Positions 45,927 through 55,557 of a stretch of 64,000 nt of DNA are shown one piece after another. This stretch comes from Oceanobacillus halophilus (GTDB lineage Bacteria > Bacillota > Bacilli > Bacillales > Amphibacillaceae): NCBI RefSeq assembly GCF_003628505.1, contig NZ_RBZP01000004.1, positions 62,001-126,000 of the forward strand, given 5' to 3'. Below the pieces are notes generated by a model. It was given only the letters and a program-made list of their open reading frames with translations. It had not been told where the DNA came from and searched no databases. The position numbers and the translations under genes are program-made. The stretch's first letter is position 1. Every line of letters begins with the position of its first letter.

Positions 45927-46655
45927 ATGAAGCACGTAAACATTATGGGAATCCCATTCTTACATACCAATCAAGAGGACTTTGTTTCGTTACTTAATCA
46001 GCGAATCCAAGAAAGGCAAAAGACTTTTGTCGTGACTGCAAATCCAGAAGTGGTAATGAAAGCAAATGAAGAGAAGGAATTTAAACAGTATTTGGAACAA
46101 GCGGACTATATAACAGCAGATGGGATAGGTATTGTTAAAGCTGCAAGCATCTTAAATAATCCCTTGCCAGAGCGAGTTACCGGTTTTGATACGATGATGC
46201 AACTGTTAGATGTAGCCAATGAAAAGGAGTATAGGATTTTCTTGCTTGGTGCACAAAGGGAAACACTCGATAAAGCAATAAGCAAAATAGAAGCGAATTA
46301 TAAGAATATACATATTGTTGGTTCTAATGATGGGTTTTTTGACTGGGAAAACAATAATATTGCTGAACGAATTGCTGAGCTAAAACCAGACATCACTTTC
46401 GTAGCATTAGGCGTACCCAGACAGGAAAAATGGATCTCAGAGAATATAACCAAATTTGAACAAGGGGTATTTATCGGGGTTGGAGGTTCCTTTGATGCGG
46501 TTGCAGGTACGGTTAAGCGGGCACCTATATTTTGGCAAAAGTTAAACCTTGAGTGGTTTTACCGATTAATGAAACAACCAACCAGATGGCGGAGGATGCT
46601 AGCCCTTCCTCGTTTCGCATTCCGTATACTTAAACAAAAAAGGAAAGGATTCTAA
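45927..46655 (+). CDS. tagA: N-acetylmannosaminyltransferase, teichoic acid linkage unit
   Basis: 242 residues of the WecG/TagA/CpsF family (GT26): VVTANPEVVMKANEE, YITADGIGIVKAASIL (with the catalytic Asp), FLLGAQ, ITFVALGVPRQEKWI and GVGGSFDAVAGTVKRAP. It transfers ManNAc from UDP-ManNAc (made by MnaA) to GlcNAc-PP-undecaprenyl (made by TagO). The C-terminal LEWFYRLMKQPTRW...RFAFRILKQK segment matches the membrane-associating tail of this family. It is first in a four-gene operon; its TAA overlaps the next ATG (TAATG). It is not beside tagD-tagB's own unit but 270 bases downstream of its terminator. Confidence 0.92.
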   Translation: MKHVNIMGIPFLHTNQEDFVSLLNQRIQERQKTFVVTANPEVVMKANEEKEFKQYLEQADYITADGIGIVKAASILNNPLPERVTGFDTMMQLLDVANEKEYRIFLLGAQRETLDKAISKIEANYKNIHIVGSNDGFFDWENNNIAERIAELKPDITFVALGVPRQEKWISENITKFEQGVFIGVGGSFDAVAGTVKRAPIFWQKLNLEWFYRLMKQPTRWRRMLALPRFAFRILKQKRKGF

Positions 46656-49600
46656 TGATGGGGCGGGCAACTTTTATAAAGGGAACGATTATCTTAACAA
46701 TTGCAACACTCATTTCTAAAGTTTTAGGTAGTTTATTCCGTATTCCATTACAGAATATTGCCGGTGATGAAGTTCTTGGAATATTTACCTTAGTCTACCC
46801 AGTATACATGGTTGCCCTTATTTTGTCGGTTGCTGGTATTCCTACCGCTATCTCTAAGTTAATTGCCGAAGAAAGAGCAAAGGGTCAAGAAGCAAATGTG
46901 AGGCCTATTTACGTGACAGCACGTATCTTAGCTATCTGCTTTGGGGTAATCAGCTTTGTTATTATTTATCTCCTTTCATCTCCTATAGCTAATGCTTTAG
47001 GTGGTTCTACTACTCAATTAGCACTAATTGTTGTCGCAGCTAGTCTTCTGGTTGCTCCATATATGGCTGTTTATCGGGGGTTTTTCCAAGGTTATGGCGA
47101 TATGGGCCCAACCGCGATTTCGCAAGTCTTTGAACAAATTATTCGTGTGGGAGCCATTCTTGGCATTGCTTATGTGCTTGTTGCAAAGGATTTTACAAGT
47201 GATCTTGTAGCAGGATGGATCATGATTGGATCTGTCCTAGGAGTCTTTGCTTCTTTACTTTATTTACGAACGAAATATCAACTTACTTCTAAGAAACCCA
47301 CTTCAAAGAAACCTTACACATTTCAAACATTTAAACAATTTAGTAAAAAAATACTCTTTTTATCCATCCCAATTGCTATCGGGTCAATCACCATGGCATT
47401 GTTCAACTTTGTTGATTCCTTAACCATTCCCTATGGATTGAATCATTATGGAGTAAATACAGATGAGATTAATTATACTTATGGAATATACGGCCGTGGT
47501 CTTGCTTTGGTACAAATAGCAACCATCTTTGCCACTTCGGTTGTTTTACCATTAATTCCCCTGCTTACGGAAAAATTAGTGGATAAAGATATGCTCGGTA
47601 CAAGAAGAGCCATTGAAAAAACCTTTCATATAGCACGTTTAATATCCTGGCCAGCTGCCTTGGGATTACTTGTTCTAGGTCTGCCAATTAATCTAGGTTT
47701 ATTCGCAGATTTAGAAGGCAGTTCTTTTATCGCAATTCTAGGACTTAGCTCCATTTTCACATCCCTTACTGTCTTAACAACAGGAATCCTTCAAGGAATC
47801 AATTTGGCAAAACAAGCCGCTTTCCTCGTTTTTATCGGGGTATTACTAAAAGCATTCTCTAATATATATATGGTTCAAATTTTAGGTTTGATGGGCGCTG
47901 CTATCTCCACTTTATTGATTTACCTGATTATATACGCCCTAAATAGTTTGATGATTTATAAGAGAGTCCCCTTTTCCTTTATAAACGTTGATTCTATGAA
48001 AATTCTATTTGCTTCTATCATCATGGCCGGTGTTGTGGGATTGCCTACTATTTTTATACATTTCGAGAATTGGTCCAGATTGCAGGCATTGTTGTACGTC
48101 TTCGTAGCATTTATAACAGGGATAACTGTTTACTTTTTCCTTTTATTTTTCTGGAAAGTTATTAAAAGAGAAGATTTAAGAGGAATTCCAGTCATTCACA
48201 CGTTTTGGAAGGAGAGGAGGAAAATGGTGGTTAGACAAAAATGGATTTGGATGATGATTTTGTTATTACTGCTTATTTCTTCTCCAAGTGTATACGATCG
48301 CTGGAATGCGGAAGGACAGAATAATACTTATGAAATAGTAGCTCCTTTTGAGGAAATTCATCACTTAACGGTCGACAGTTCCTTTTCCATTGATGAGGTA
48401 CTTTCCCGGTTAAAGGAGGCTGGACTTACAACCGTAAGTATAAATCCTATTACAATTAAAAGCCTAGAAAAACAAGGCATAATTAGCCTTTATACAGGTA
48501 CGGAAATAGAAAAAATGCTGCTCTTCTCAAAGGAGGTCATGCCTTTTGAAATTGATGAGAATGGTTATTATATTACCATACCAGAGGAACCACACTATCA
48601 GGATTTATTAGTAGAAAGTATGGAACCAAAGGAGATTGTTATTTCTGGTGTCCCTTTTTATTACGTTCCAGAAGATTTTCCCCTTGGATTGATGCTTCAT
48701 TATGATGAATCCATTGTTCAGCAGATAGAAAGACATAATCTCAAATTTATTTTCCGAGTTCCTAATGACGAAAATCTCAGGCAGTCTCACCTTGATAAGT
48801 TACTTCAATTCAGGAACAGAGATACAAACCTTCTTTTCTCAGGGGAAGAAGTAGTTGGTTACCCTGAGACGGAAAAAATAAATACATGGATGAAACAACT
48901 AAATACAGCGGGCTTCCACTTTTACATGATTGAATTTTCACATCAAAGGGGATTTCAGACAGTTGCAAGAAACACAGACTATGACATTCTGCGGCTCCAC
49001 AGTATGAATCTTACTCAGAAGCCATTGGAGGAAAACATAAATCAAGCCGTTCGTGCTGTAAAAGAACGAAATATACGCTCCCTCTTCTTTCATTTACCAA
49101 CAGGAGACCCGGAGGAAAGTATAAAAGTTGCTGAGTCCTTTGTTTCTGGAGTAGTCGAAAACATGCCTTCTCATTTCAATCCTGGTTCACCTAAGCCTAT
49201 TGAAAAAATCTCTATATCTATTTGGACACAAATCGCTCTTTTGCTTGCTGGTATCTTATTTACTTATTCAGCCTCACGCATCATGAAAAACAAATGGTTT
49301 CATGATTTAACTGTTTTATTGATGATTTGCATGGCTGGTTTGTATTTGGCTTTAGATAAACTAATAATCCTCCAAGCCTTTGCATTGGTTATAGCGATTA
49401 TCACGCCAATTTTTGCTGTAATAGCAACATCCCATTCAAAAACGAATACGATAGGTAAGATTAGTCTGCAATATATAAAAGCCCTTGGAATAAGCGTGGC
49501 TGGCATTTTCATGGTTATTGGTCTATTAAATGGAAATGCATTTGTAACCGGGATAGAAGTTTTTCGAGGAGTGAAATTAGTTTATGTTGTACCAATCCTC

Positions 49601-50095
49601 TTCGTTGCCTTGTATTTATTTGGAAAGCAGCTACTTAAACTTTTCACAAACAAAAGATTGCTCCAATCTGAAGTGAAATATTGGCATCTTTTCGTTGGAT
49701 TACTTATTACTTTGGTTGGAATTTATTATGTTAGTAGAACTGGAAATACCGGACTTGTGAGTGATTTCGAGTTAATCCTTCGTAATAAACTCGAGGAATG
49801 GTTATATGTTCGGCCAAGGACAAAGGAGTTTCTCATCGGTTTTCCATTTTATCTATTAGGTTTATACGTAATGAACCAACACAAAACTTTAGGAAATGTT
49901 TTATTATTACCCGGCACTATTGGATTTTTGTCCATGATGAATACTTTTACTCATTTTCATATCCCATTATATATTTCGTTTTTAAGGACGTTGTATAGTG
50001 TAATGATTGGGTATCTTATTGGTTTGTTACTAATTTACGTGTATAAAAAATGCTATTCCTGGTTTTCTAAAATCTTTCAATCGAGGTGGTCCTAA
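46655..50095 (+). CDS. Flippase (SpoVB/MurJ-like) fused to DUF5693 membrane protein
   Basis: 1146 residues. Residues 1-515 are a MATE/MVF flippase with about 14 helices (TIATLISKVLGSLFRIPLQN, GDEVLGIFTLVYP), like SpoVB-type exporters. Residues 524-1146 match the DUF5693 architecture: one N-terminal helix, a large extracellular region (about 545-865) with a TIM-barrel-like pattern, then about 8 helices. The two are usually separate genes next to csaB. At the junction GGAGAGGAGGAAA precedes an in-frame ATG at 48224 (residue 524), a strong internal start, so a separate 623-residue DUF5693 protein may also be made. Coupled to tagA and csaB by TAATG overlaps. Probably exports the lipid-linked precursor of the pyruvylated polymer. 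Confidence 0.8.
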   Translation: MMGRATFIKGTIILTIATLISKVLGSLFRIPLQNIAGDEVLGIFTLVYPVYMVALILSVAGIPTAISKLIAEERAKGQEANVRPIYVTARILAICFGVISFVIIYLLSSPIANALGGSTTQLALIVVAASLLVAPYMAVYRGFFQGYGDMGPTAISQVFEQIIRVGAILGIAYVLVAKDFTSDLVAGWIMIGSVLGVFASLLYLRTKYQLTSKKPTSKKPYTFQTFKQFSKKILFLSIPIAIGSITMALFNFVDSLTIPYGLNHYGVNTDEINYTYGIYGRGLALVQIATIFATSVVLPLIPLLTEKLVDKDMLGTRRAIEKTFHIARLISWPAALGLLVLGLPINLGLFADLEGSSFIAILGLSSIFTSLTVLTTGILQGINLAKQAAFLVFIGVLLKAFSNIYMVQILGLMGAAISTLLIYLIIYALNSLMIYKRVPFSFINVDSMKILFASIIMAGVVGLPTIFIHFENWSRLQALLYVFVAFITGITVYFFLLFFWKVIKREDLRGIPVIHTFWKERRKMVVRQKWIWMMILLLLLISSPSVYDRWNAEGQNNTYEIVAPFEEIHHLTVDSSFSIDEVLSRLKEAGLTTVSINPITIKSLEKQGIISLYTGTEIEKMLLFSKEVMPFEIDENGYYITIPEEPHYQDLLVESMEPKEIVISGVPFYYVPEDFPLGLMLHYDESIVQQIERHNLKFIFRVPNDENLRQSHLDKLLQFRNRDTNLLFSGEEVVGYPETEKINTWMKQLNTAGFHFYMIEFSHQRGFQTVARNTDYDILRLHSMNLTQKPLEENINQAVRAVKERNIRSLFFHLPTGDPEESIKVAESFVSGVVENMPSHFNPGSPKPIEKISISIWTQIALLLAGILFTYSASRIMKNKWFHDLTVLLMICMAGLYLALDKLIILQAFALVIAIITPIFAVIATSHSKTNTIGKISLQYIKALGISVAGIFMVIGLLNGNAFVTGIEVFRGVKLVYVVPILFVALYLFGKQLLKLFTNKRLLQSEVKYWHLFVGLLITLVGIYYVSRTGNTGLVSDFELILRNKLEEWLYVRPRTKEFLIGFPFYLLGLYVMNQHKTLGNVLLLPGTIGFLSMMNTFTHFHIPLYISFLRTLYSVMIGYLIGLLLIYVYKKCYSWFSKIFQSRWS

Positions 50096-51192
50096 TGCAC
50101 GTCGTTCTATCTGGTTATTACGGTTTTGATAATGTTGGCGATGAGGCAATTTTATATTCTATGATTCTAGCGATCAAAAAGGTTCAACCGGATATAAAGA
50201 TTACTGTCTTATCTCAAGATCCACTCTTAACGGAAAGATTATATGACGTTCATGCAGTTAAACGGAACCAATGTAAAGAAGTAAACCGAGTGATAAAGGA
50301 ATCTGATGGACTTATTAGTGGTGGTGGTAGCCTTATGCAAGATAAAACAAGTATGAAGTCTATTCCCTATTATTGTGGTATTATCCAGCTAGCCAAATGG
50401 CATAAAAAACCGGTGTTTATCTATGCACAAGGAATTGGCCCAGTTAACAGCGAACTCGGAAAATGGATTATCCGCCATATATTTAATAAGACGGATGGCA
50501 TTACCGTAAGAGACCAGGATTCACAGAATCTATTGAAAGAAGTTGGGGTGGAGAAAAAATCCATACTTGTTCCAGACCCTGTGTTAAGTATCCTTCTAGA
50601 TCAGCTAGAGCGGAACCCAAAAGAAAATACCATTGCTGTTTCGGTAAGAGATTGGCCAACTGAGATACATTATAAAGAAATTATAGCAGATTGCTTGGAT
50701 TCGCTTGTTCAAAGTGGTTATGACATTATATTTGTTCCGATGCATGGGAAACAGGATCAGAAGGCCTCAGAGGATATAGCGAACCTCATGGTTAAAGGTA
50801 GCCAAATGTTTCCTCCAGATGCATCACTGGAAGAGAAAATTGCCGTCATTTCCGAAGCAAATTTACTAATCGGTATGCGCCTGCACTCCCTAATATTTGC
50901 AGCTATTGGCAACACACCTTTTATAGCTATTTCGTATGATCCAAAGATAGATGCATTCGTAGAGATGTTTCATCAATCCGTAACAGGTCATGTAGAAAAG
51001 GATGACTGGAATCACGAATCTTTGTTAGAACATGCTAATCGGTTGTTATTGGATGAAGCAAATGAGCGTGAGCGACTTGATGGATTAGTTAGCAACTATC
51101 GAAAACTTGCTCTAAAAACAGCAGAAATAGCATTGCAAACACTTTCCAATGAAAGGAAGGAAAGCACATGGCCAATAAAAAAATCCTCTTAG
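50095..51192 (+). CDS. csaB: Polysaccharide pyruvyl transferase
   Basis: About 365 residues of the CsaB family: VVLSGYYGFDNVGDEAILYS, LISGGGSLMQD, FIYAQGIGPV, FVPMHGKQDQ and LLIGMRLHSLIFAA. It adds pyruvate ketals from phosphoenolpyruvate to ManNAc of the secondary wall polymer; the modified sugar is the ligand of SLH domains. ATG at 50095 overlaps the previous stop (TAATG), with GAGGTGG upstream, and is preferred over GTG 50086. No SLH-domain protein is encoded in the window, so the surface proteins retained this way must lie elsewhere. The next gene overlaps it by 25 bases. Confidence 0.9.
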   Translation: MHVVLSGYYGFDNVGDEAILYSMILAIKKVQPDIKITVLSQDPLLTERLYDVHAVKRNQCKEVNRVIKESDGLISGGGSLMQDKTSMKSIPYYCGIIQLAKWHKKPVFIYAQGIGPVNSELGKWIIRHIFNKTDGITVRDQDSQNLLKEVGVEKKSILVPDPVLSILLDQLERNPKENTIAVSVRDWPTEIHYKEIIADCLDSLVQSGYDIIFVPMHGKQDQKASEDIANLMVKGSQMFPPDASLEEKIAVISEANLLIGMRLHSLIFAAIGNTPFIAISYDPKIDAFVEMFHQSVTGHVEKDDWNHESLLEHANRLLLDEANERERLDGLVSNYRKLALKTAEIALQTLSNERKESTWPIKKSS

Positions 51193-52985
51193 TTGCAGTT
51201 GTAGCTACAATAATGATAATTGGCGTTACTATTTGGATAGGAAATCAATCGTTGAATTGGTCTGACTCAGCAGCTGGAGAAGACAATAGCTCTCGATATT
51301 CTAAGGATATTGTTTTTGACGGTGACCATTATAAGCTTCAATATGATGTTTTTACTGGAAATGGCCATTTATATATTTCCTTAGTAGATCTTAGAGAGAT
51401 ACTTGATTTAGAAGTGGAACAAGCAGAAGAGAAAGTATCTATTACGTATCAGGATAATCAACTGATATATGATAGAAACATAGTTCAAAATAGCCAGGCG
51501 AAGGAGAATGAAATACGTGAATATCTGGTAGATAATGATGTCGTTTATTTACCCGATTTGCACTTGAAAAAATATTTGGGAATTCAGGTCAATTATTACC
51601 TTGACCAGAAAACCAATACGATTCAACTATCTAGTCCTGAAGAACAGCAGAAAGAAGCGTATGACAAGGGACTTGGGACAACAATCTTTCTACATAAAGA
51701 CGATGTACCGCTTGCAAAATATGAACCACAGGATGGTATTTATCTCGGTGGATATGTCATTCAAGATGAGTTCATTGATACAAGCATGAATAAATTTAAT
51801 GAAGTATCGGGGAAAAATCATGCCTCTTATTTTAGGTACGTAGGGTATGGACAGCCCTTCCCAACTGAATGGGTCCATCAAGTAAAATCAGTCGGAGGAT
51901 TCCCTCAAATTGCCTGGGAGCCCAATAATGGTCTAGAGGAAGTAAAGGATGACGAGTATTTACGGGCGTTTGCTAAGAAAGCAAGAGAAGTTAATGTACC
52001 GATATTGCTGCGTTATGCAAGTGAAATGAATGGGAACTGGACCGCTTATTCTGGAAATGCTGATTTATACATAAAAAAATGGAAGTTAGTGCATGACGTG
52101 ATGGAGGAAGAAGCACCGAATGTCATGATGCTTTGGAATGTTTTTACAATGCCGGAGCACACCATTAGTAAGTTTTACCCCGGCGATGAATATGTGGACT
52201 ATGTTGGGGTCAATATATATAACGTTGTATACCACAATGACCGATTAGAAGACAAATCAGATTTTGAGGATCCATTAAGGCTATTAGACTATGTTTATAA
52301 TAGATATAGTGATACGAAACCAATTGTAATCGGAGAATTCGGCGCTACCAATTATACTGTAACAGATGGGTTATATCATGTTGATTTTGCGGAAGAGAAG
52401 ATAAGCAGGATGTATAAGTATCTGCCAAAACTATATCCAAGAGTAAAAGCCATTTATTATTTTGATGTGAATAACTTAGTCAATGCACCTGAAGGGAGAA
52501 AAATTAATAACTACGCCATTACAGAAAATAGCCGGATTACAGAGGCTTATTCTTCTCAAGTAGAACATCAGAATTATCTGTCAGGTATAGTTGATAAGGC
52601 AGAGCGAAATAGTAAAGAGACTTTTTCTTATCGTGATTTCTTATTTTACTACCAAAATGAATTATTTGTAGATGTTCAATTTGTGGAAGAGTACTTGCAG
52701 ATGAATGTGGCAGAGAATGATACGGAATTTAGTGTAGCTTTTAATGATGAGACAGTAACTATCCAGAAGGAAATGCATACGATTGATAAGGCCGCTTTCT
52801 TTGAGAAACGAGAGATAAAAGGGATTTCTCTGGATGAATTACTAGATGCGTTTGATATGGAGCATGAGTATGATGGGGATGGAAATTTGCATATATATCT
52901 TTCGTATGTAGAGGGAGCGCTCGCTGTTTTATTTGATGGCGGGCGCTTTTTTAGTGAAGGAAATTATCATTTCCTGTTAATTTGA
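51168..52985 (+). CDS. Membrane-anchored GH26-like glycosidase in the csaB operon
   Basis: 605 residues. A helix at 4-24 is a signal anchor. About 45-155 resembles a copper-amine-oxidase-N-type (stalk) domain with alternating strands, and a second such region closes the protein (about 495-590). Between them is a clan GH-A TIM barrel like GH26 mannanases: ILLRYASEMNGNW (acid/base candidate E286) and PIVIGEFGAT (nucleophile candidate E390), plus YVGVNIYN. Both catalytic Glu are present. AGGAAGGAAA precedes the ATG, which lies inside csaB, so expression is coupled. A ManNAc- or Man-containing wall polymer is a plausible substrate, but this is inference. Confidence 0.75.
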   Translation: MANKKILLVAVVATIMIIGVTIWIGNQSLNWSDSAAGEDNSSRYSKDIVFDGDHYKLQYDVFTGNGHLYISLVDLREILDLEVEQAEEKVSITYQDNQLIYDRNIVQNSQAKENEIREYLVDNDVVYLPDLHLKKYLGIQVNYYLDQKTNTIQLSSPEEQQKEAYDKGLGTTIFLHKDDVPLAKYEPQDGIYLGGYVIQDEFIDTSMNKFNEVSGKNHASYFRYVGYGQPFPTEWVHQVKSVGGFPQIAWEPNNGLEEVKDDEYLRAFAKKAREVNVPILLRYASEMNGNWTAYSGNADLYIKKWKLVHDVMEEEAPNVMMLWNVFTMPEHTISKFYPGDEYVDYVGVNIYNVVYHNDRLEDKSDFEDPLRLLDYVYNRYSDTKPIVIGEFGATNYTVTDGLYHVDFAEEKISRMYKYLPKLYPRVKAIYYFDVNNLVNAPEGRKINNYAITENSRITEAYSSQVEHQNYLSGIVDKAERNSKETFSYRDFLFYYQNELFVDVQFVEEYLQMNVAENDTEFSVAFNDETVTIQKEMHTIDKAAFFEKREIKGISLDELLDAFDMEHEYDGDGNLHIYLSYVEGALAVLFDGGRFFSEGNYHFLLI

Positions 52986-53017
52986 TTCAAAAGAACACAA
53001 CATTTCCTACAAATCAA

Positions 53018-53048
53018 AAAACCCGAAGACATGAACTTCGGGTTTTTA
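53018..53048 (+). terminator. Terminator of the tagA-csaB operon
   Basis: AAAACCCGAAG ... CTTCGGGTTTTT, a strong stem with a T run. Confidence 0.9.
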
Positions 53049-53130
53049 CGTGAAAATCTGGATCCCCTATATCTGGTGCACGCTTCACGCGGGAATCGAG
53101 TCTCCCCCACATCTCTAGCGCTCTCCAAGT

Positions 53131-54183
53131 TTACCTCCCTATCTTCCTCCCATTATCCATCCACTTAAGCAAAGGGCGATAGTTTTCACTGATTAAACCA
53201 GTTACTTCCACAATCAACTCAACCAGAATTAACAATGATAATAGTATGAGTATCGATCCCCAGAGGGTTGATCTTGTAAATACGATAGCGGCAATGCTAA
53301 ATAGAGAACTGAGTGCGTAAATCATAATAACTGTCTGCCTATGTGTGTAGCCTAAACGTATAATGCAGTGATGCAAGTGATCTTTATCTGGCGCAGATAT
53401 TGGTTTCTTATGAATCAATCGACGCACAATTGCAAAGGTTGTATCCAGTATCGGAATAGCGAGAATCATAATTGGCACAACAAGTGAAACGATGGTTACT
53501 TCCTTATACAGCCCCATCACTGCGATAACACTTATCATATACCCTAAAAAGAGAGAACCTGTATCTCCCATAAATATTTTAGCTGGATAAAAATTATATA
53601 CGAGAAAGCCCAGCGTACTTCCTAACATGATGAGACTAATTAGCGCAATAAAATAATCTCCCATCGTTATGGCTAATCCAGTAATTGTTATAAATGCGAT
53701 AGAAGATACACCTGCTGCCAAACCATCCAGTCCGTCAATTAAGTTAATTGCATTCGTAATAGCTACAATCCACATAATTGTTATCGGCACCGCAAAGATG
53801 CCAAATTCAAATTTTTCATCTGTAAACAATGTAATAAAATCAATGGTTACTCCTCCTGACACTGTTACCACAGCAGCGATAACCTGACCTAACAATTTAA
53901 ACTTTGCAGGGATATTATATAAATCATCTAGCAGCCCAGTTATAATAATTATAGTTGCCCCTATTACCATTGGCCATGCCTCTGTAGTACTTGGGAGGAA
54001 AAAGACCGTTCCAATTAAGAAACTAATAAAAATAGCTAGTCCACCAAGCCTAGGCATAGCTGTTTCATGTACTTTTCGTTGGTTTGGTTTGTCAGTTGCT
54101 CCGATTGTTAGTGCAAGCTTCTTAATTAGTGGGGTTATCAGGATAGCTGCTGCGAAACAAATGACAAGAGCAATATATTCCAT
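53131..54183 (-). CDS. TagO-like GlcNAc-1-phosphate transferase, copy 2
   Basis: 350 residues, same family and helix pattern as the protein at 21.1 kb: ITGLLDDLYNIPAKFK, NAINLIDGLDGLAAG, FMGDTGSLFLGY and HLHHCIIRLGYTHRQ, where the third His of the loop is replaced by Cys-Ile relative to HLHHRLL. Catalytic Asp residues are intact. AGGAGG precedes the ATG. Both copies lie convergent to a wall-polymer gene and beside a GDPD gene, so one set probably arose by duplication. Copy 2 may serve the tagA-csaB polymer, copy 1 the glycerol phosphate polymer, but sequence alone does not show this. Confidence 0.85.
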   Translation of the reverse strand: MEYIALVICFAAAILITPLIKKLALTIGATDKPNQRKVHETAMPRLGGLAIFISFLIGTVFFLPSTTEAWPMVIGATIIIITGLLDDLYNIPAKFKLLGQVIAAVVTVSGGVTIDFITLFTDEKFEFGIFAVPITIMWIVAITNAINLIDGLDGLAAGVSSIAFITITGLAITMGDYFIALISLIMLGSTLGFLVYNFYPAKIFMGDTGSLFLGYMISVIAVMGLYKEVTIVSLVVPIMILAIPILDTTFAIVRRLIHKKPISAPDKDHLHHCIIRLGYTHRQTVIMIYALSSLFSIAAIVFTRSTLWGSILILLSLLILVELIVEVTGLISENYRPLLKWMDNGRKIGR

Positions 54184-54257
54184 ACTTATCCTCCTGCTTA
54201 AACACGTAAATAATCTCGTTTAACTTTTAGACGAGTTTCTCTATTATGAGGTTACAT

Positions 54258-54989
54258 TCAAATAATTAGCTGCTCCTTTTTTACCTTTAGATGAGGATAA
54301 AAGTGATTTCTGTATTTTTCTAATTCATCTGTGGTGTTTAAGATGGATGGATACCTTTGAACATTTATCATCTGTTCTTTTGTATTTACCGTCCATGCAA
54401 CAAGCTGTATTCCTTTTTCCTCACATTTTTGAATGTATTTTTCTTTGATTCCATCGTACCTCACCGCTACATATTTCGCATTTAAATTTTCCATTAATCG
54501 AAAGTGTGTGCGTTTGATTTTATTTACTAATGGACCCAATTCCGCTTCCGTAGATAATTTTCTTATTTTTACAAGTGATTTATAATCAAAGGAAATGAAA
54601 TATACTTGATCCATCATATTAAGGCTTTGAACAACCTGAATTACTTTTTCTTCCACTCCTTTATAAAGGTTAGGATTCTTTAATTCAATGGAAACAATTA
54701 TTTTATCTTTAGCTAATCGCAGAACTTCCGCTAGCGATGGTATCTTTTCTTTCCCTTTTATTAGAAACTTACGCAATTCTTGAAATGTATAATGACGTAT
54801 TTGACCTTGCCCATCTGTCATCCTGTCAATCTTGGCATCGTGCATGACAACAGGTACACCATCTTTTGATAAATGTACATCCAATTCCATATGGGTAAAT
54901 CCCATCTCTATCGCTGCCTGAAATGAAGATAACGTATTTTCCGGATACTCTACTGGATAACCTCTATGAGCAACACCTCGAATATTCAT
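54258..54989 (-). CDS. Glycerophosphodiester phosphodiesterase, copy 2
   Basis: 243 residues: GVAHRGYPVEYPENT, MELDVHLSKDGVPVVMHD and IVSIELKN hold the catalytic His and metal ligands; a C-terminal VAWTVNTKEQM follows. ATG at 54989 is chosen because AAGGGAG lies 7 bases upstream; the longer frame to 55043 lacks a site. No signal peptide. It lies upstream of and in the same direction as tagO copy 2, divergent from tagD copy 2. Likely recycles glycerol-3-phosphate for CDP-glycerol synthesis, or degrades glycerophosphodiesters. Confidence 0.83.
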   Translation of the reverse strand: MNIRGVAHRGYPVEYPENTLSSFQAAIEMGFTHMELDVHLSKDGVPVVMHDAKIDRMTDGQGQIRHYTFQELRKFLIKGKEKIPSLAEVLRLAKDKIIVSIELKNPNLYKGVEEKVIQVVQSLNMMDQVYFISFDYKSLVKIRKLSTEAELGPLVNKIKRTHFRLMENLNAKYVAVRYDGIKEKYIQKCEEKGIQLVAWTVNTKEQMINVQRYPSILNTTDELEKYRNHFYPHLKVKKEQLII

Positions 54990-55155
54990 TACATTTCTCC
55001 CTTCCAATAATTGTTTTACATCTTCAGTATAATTCCTCAACATTAATTCCCTGTTAATTTGTTTTGAATAGTTTGTAAATTAAATTAGGTAATATAACTT
55101 AGCTAATTTAACTCATACTAGTAGTAGAAGAACTATGTTATGGAGGAATTATACG

Positions 55156-55557
55156 ATGAAAAAAGTAATCACCTATGGTACATTTGATTTCCTTCACAAT
55201 GGTCACATTAATATACTGAGGCGCGCAAAAGAGTATGGTGACTATTTAATTGTTGGTATATCATCAGACGAATTTAACGCTTTAAAAGGAAAAAAAGCTT
55301 ATTATAGTTTTGAGCAACGGAAGGCTATTCTGGAGGCTATACGCTATGTAGACAAAGTTATCCCGGAACATACGTGGGATCAAAAGGTAGAAGACATAAA
55401 AAAATATGATATTGATGTTTTTATTATGGGAGATGACTGGAAAGGTAAATTTGATTTTTTAAAAGAATATTGCGAGGTTATATATTTACCGCGAACCGTC
55501 GGAATTTCTACTACCAAAATTAAGACTGATTTAAATCAGTTTTTGAAAAATGGTTAG
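55156..55557 (+). CDS. tagD: Glycerol-3-phosphate cytidylyltransferase, copy 2
   Basis: 133 residues, near-identical in layout to copy 1: TYGTFDFLHNGHINILRRA with HxGH, and RTVGISTTKI. Differences are mostly conservative, and all motif residues are kept, so it is probably active. ATG at 55156 follows GGAGG by 8 bases; the seven-residue upstream extension is not used. It overlaps the next gene by 8 bases, the same overlap as in copy 1. Confidence 0.92.
   Translation: MKKVITYGTFDFLHNGHINILRRAKEYGDYLIVGISSDEFNALKGKKAYYSFEQRKAILEAIRYVDKVIPEHTWDQKVEDIKKYDIDVFIMGDDWKGKFDFLKEYCEVIYLPRTVGISTTKIKTDLNQFLKNG

Noticed and set aside
50095-52985. S-layer locus
   Set aside because: csaB is present but no SLH-domain protein is encoded in the window.
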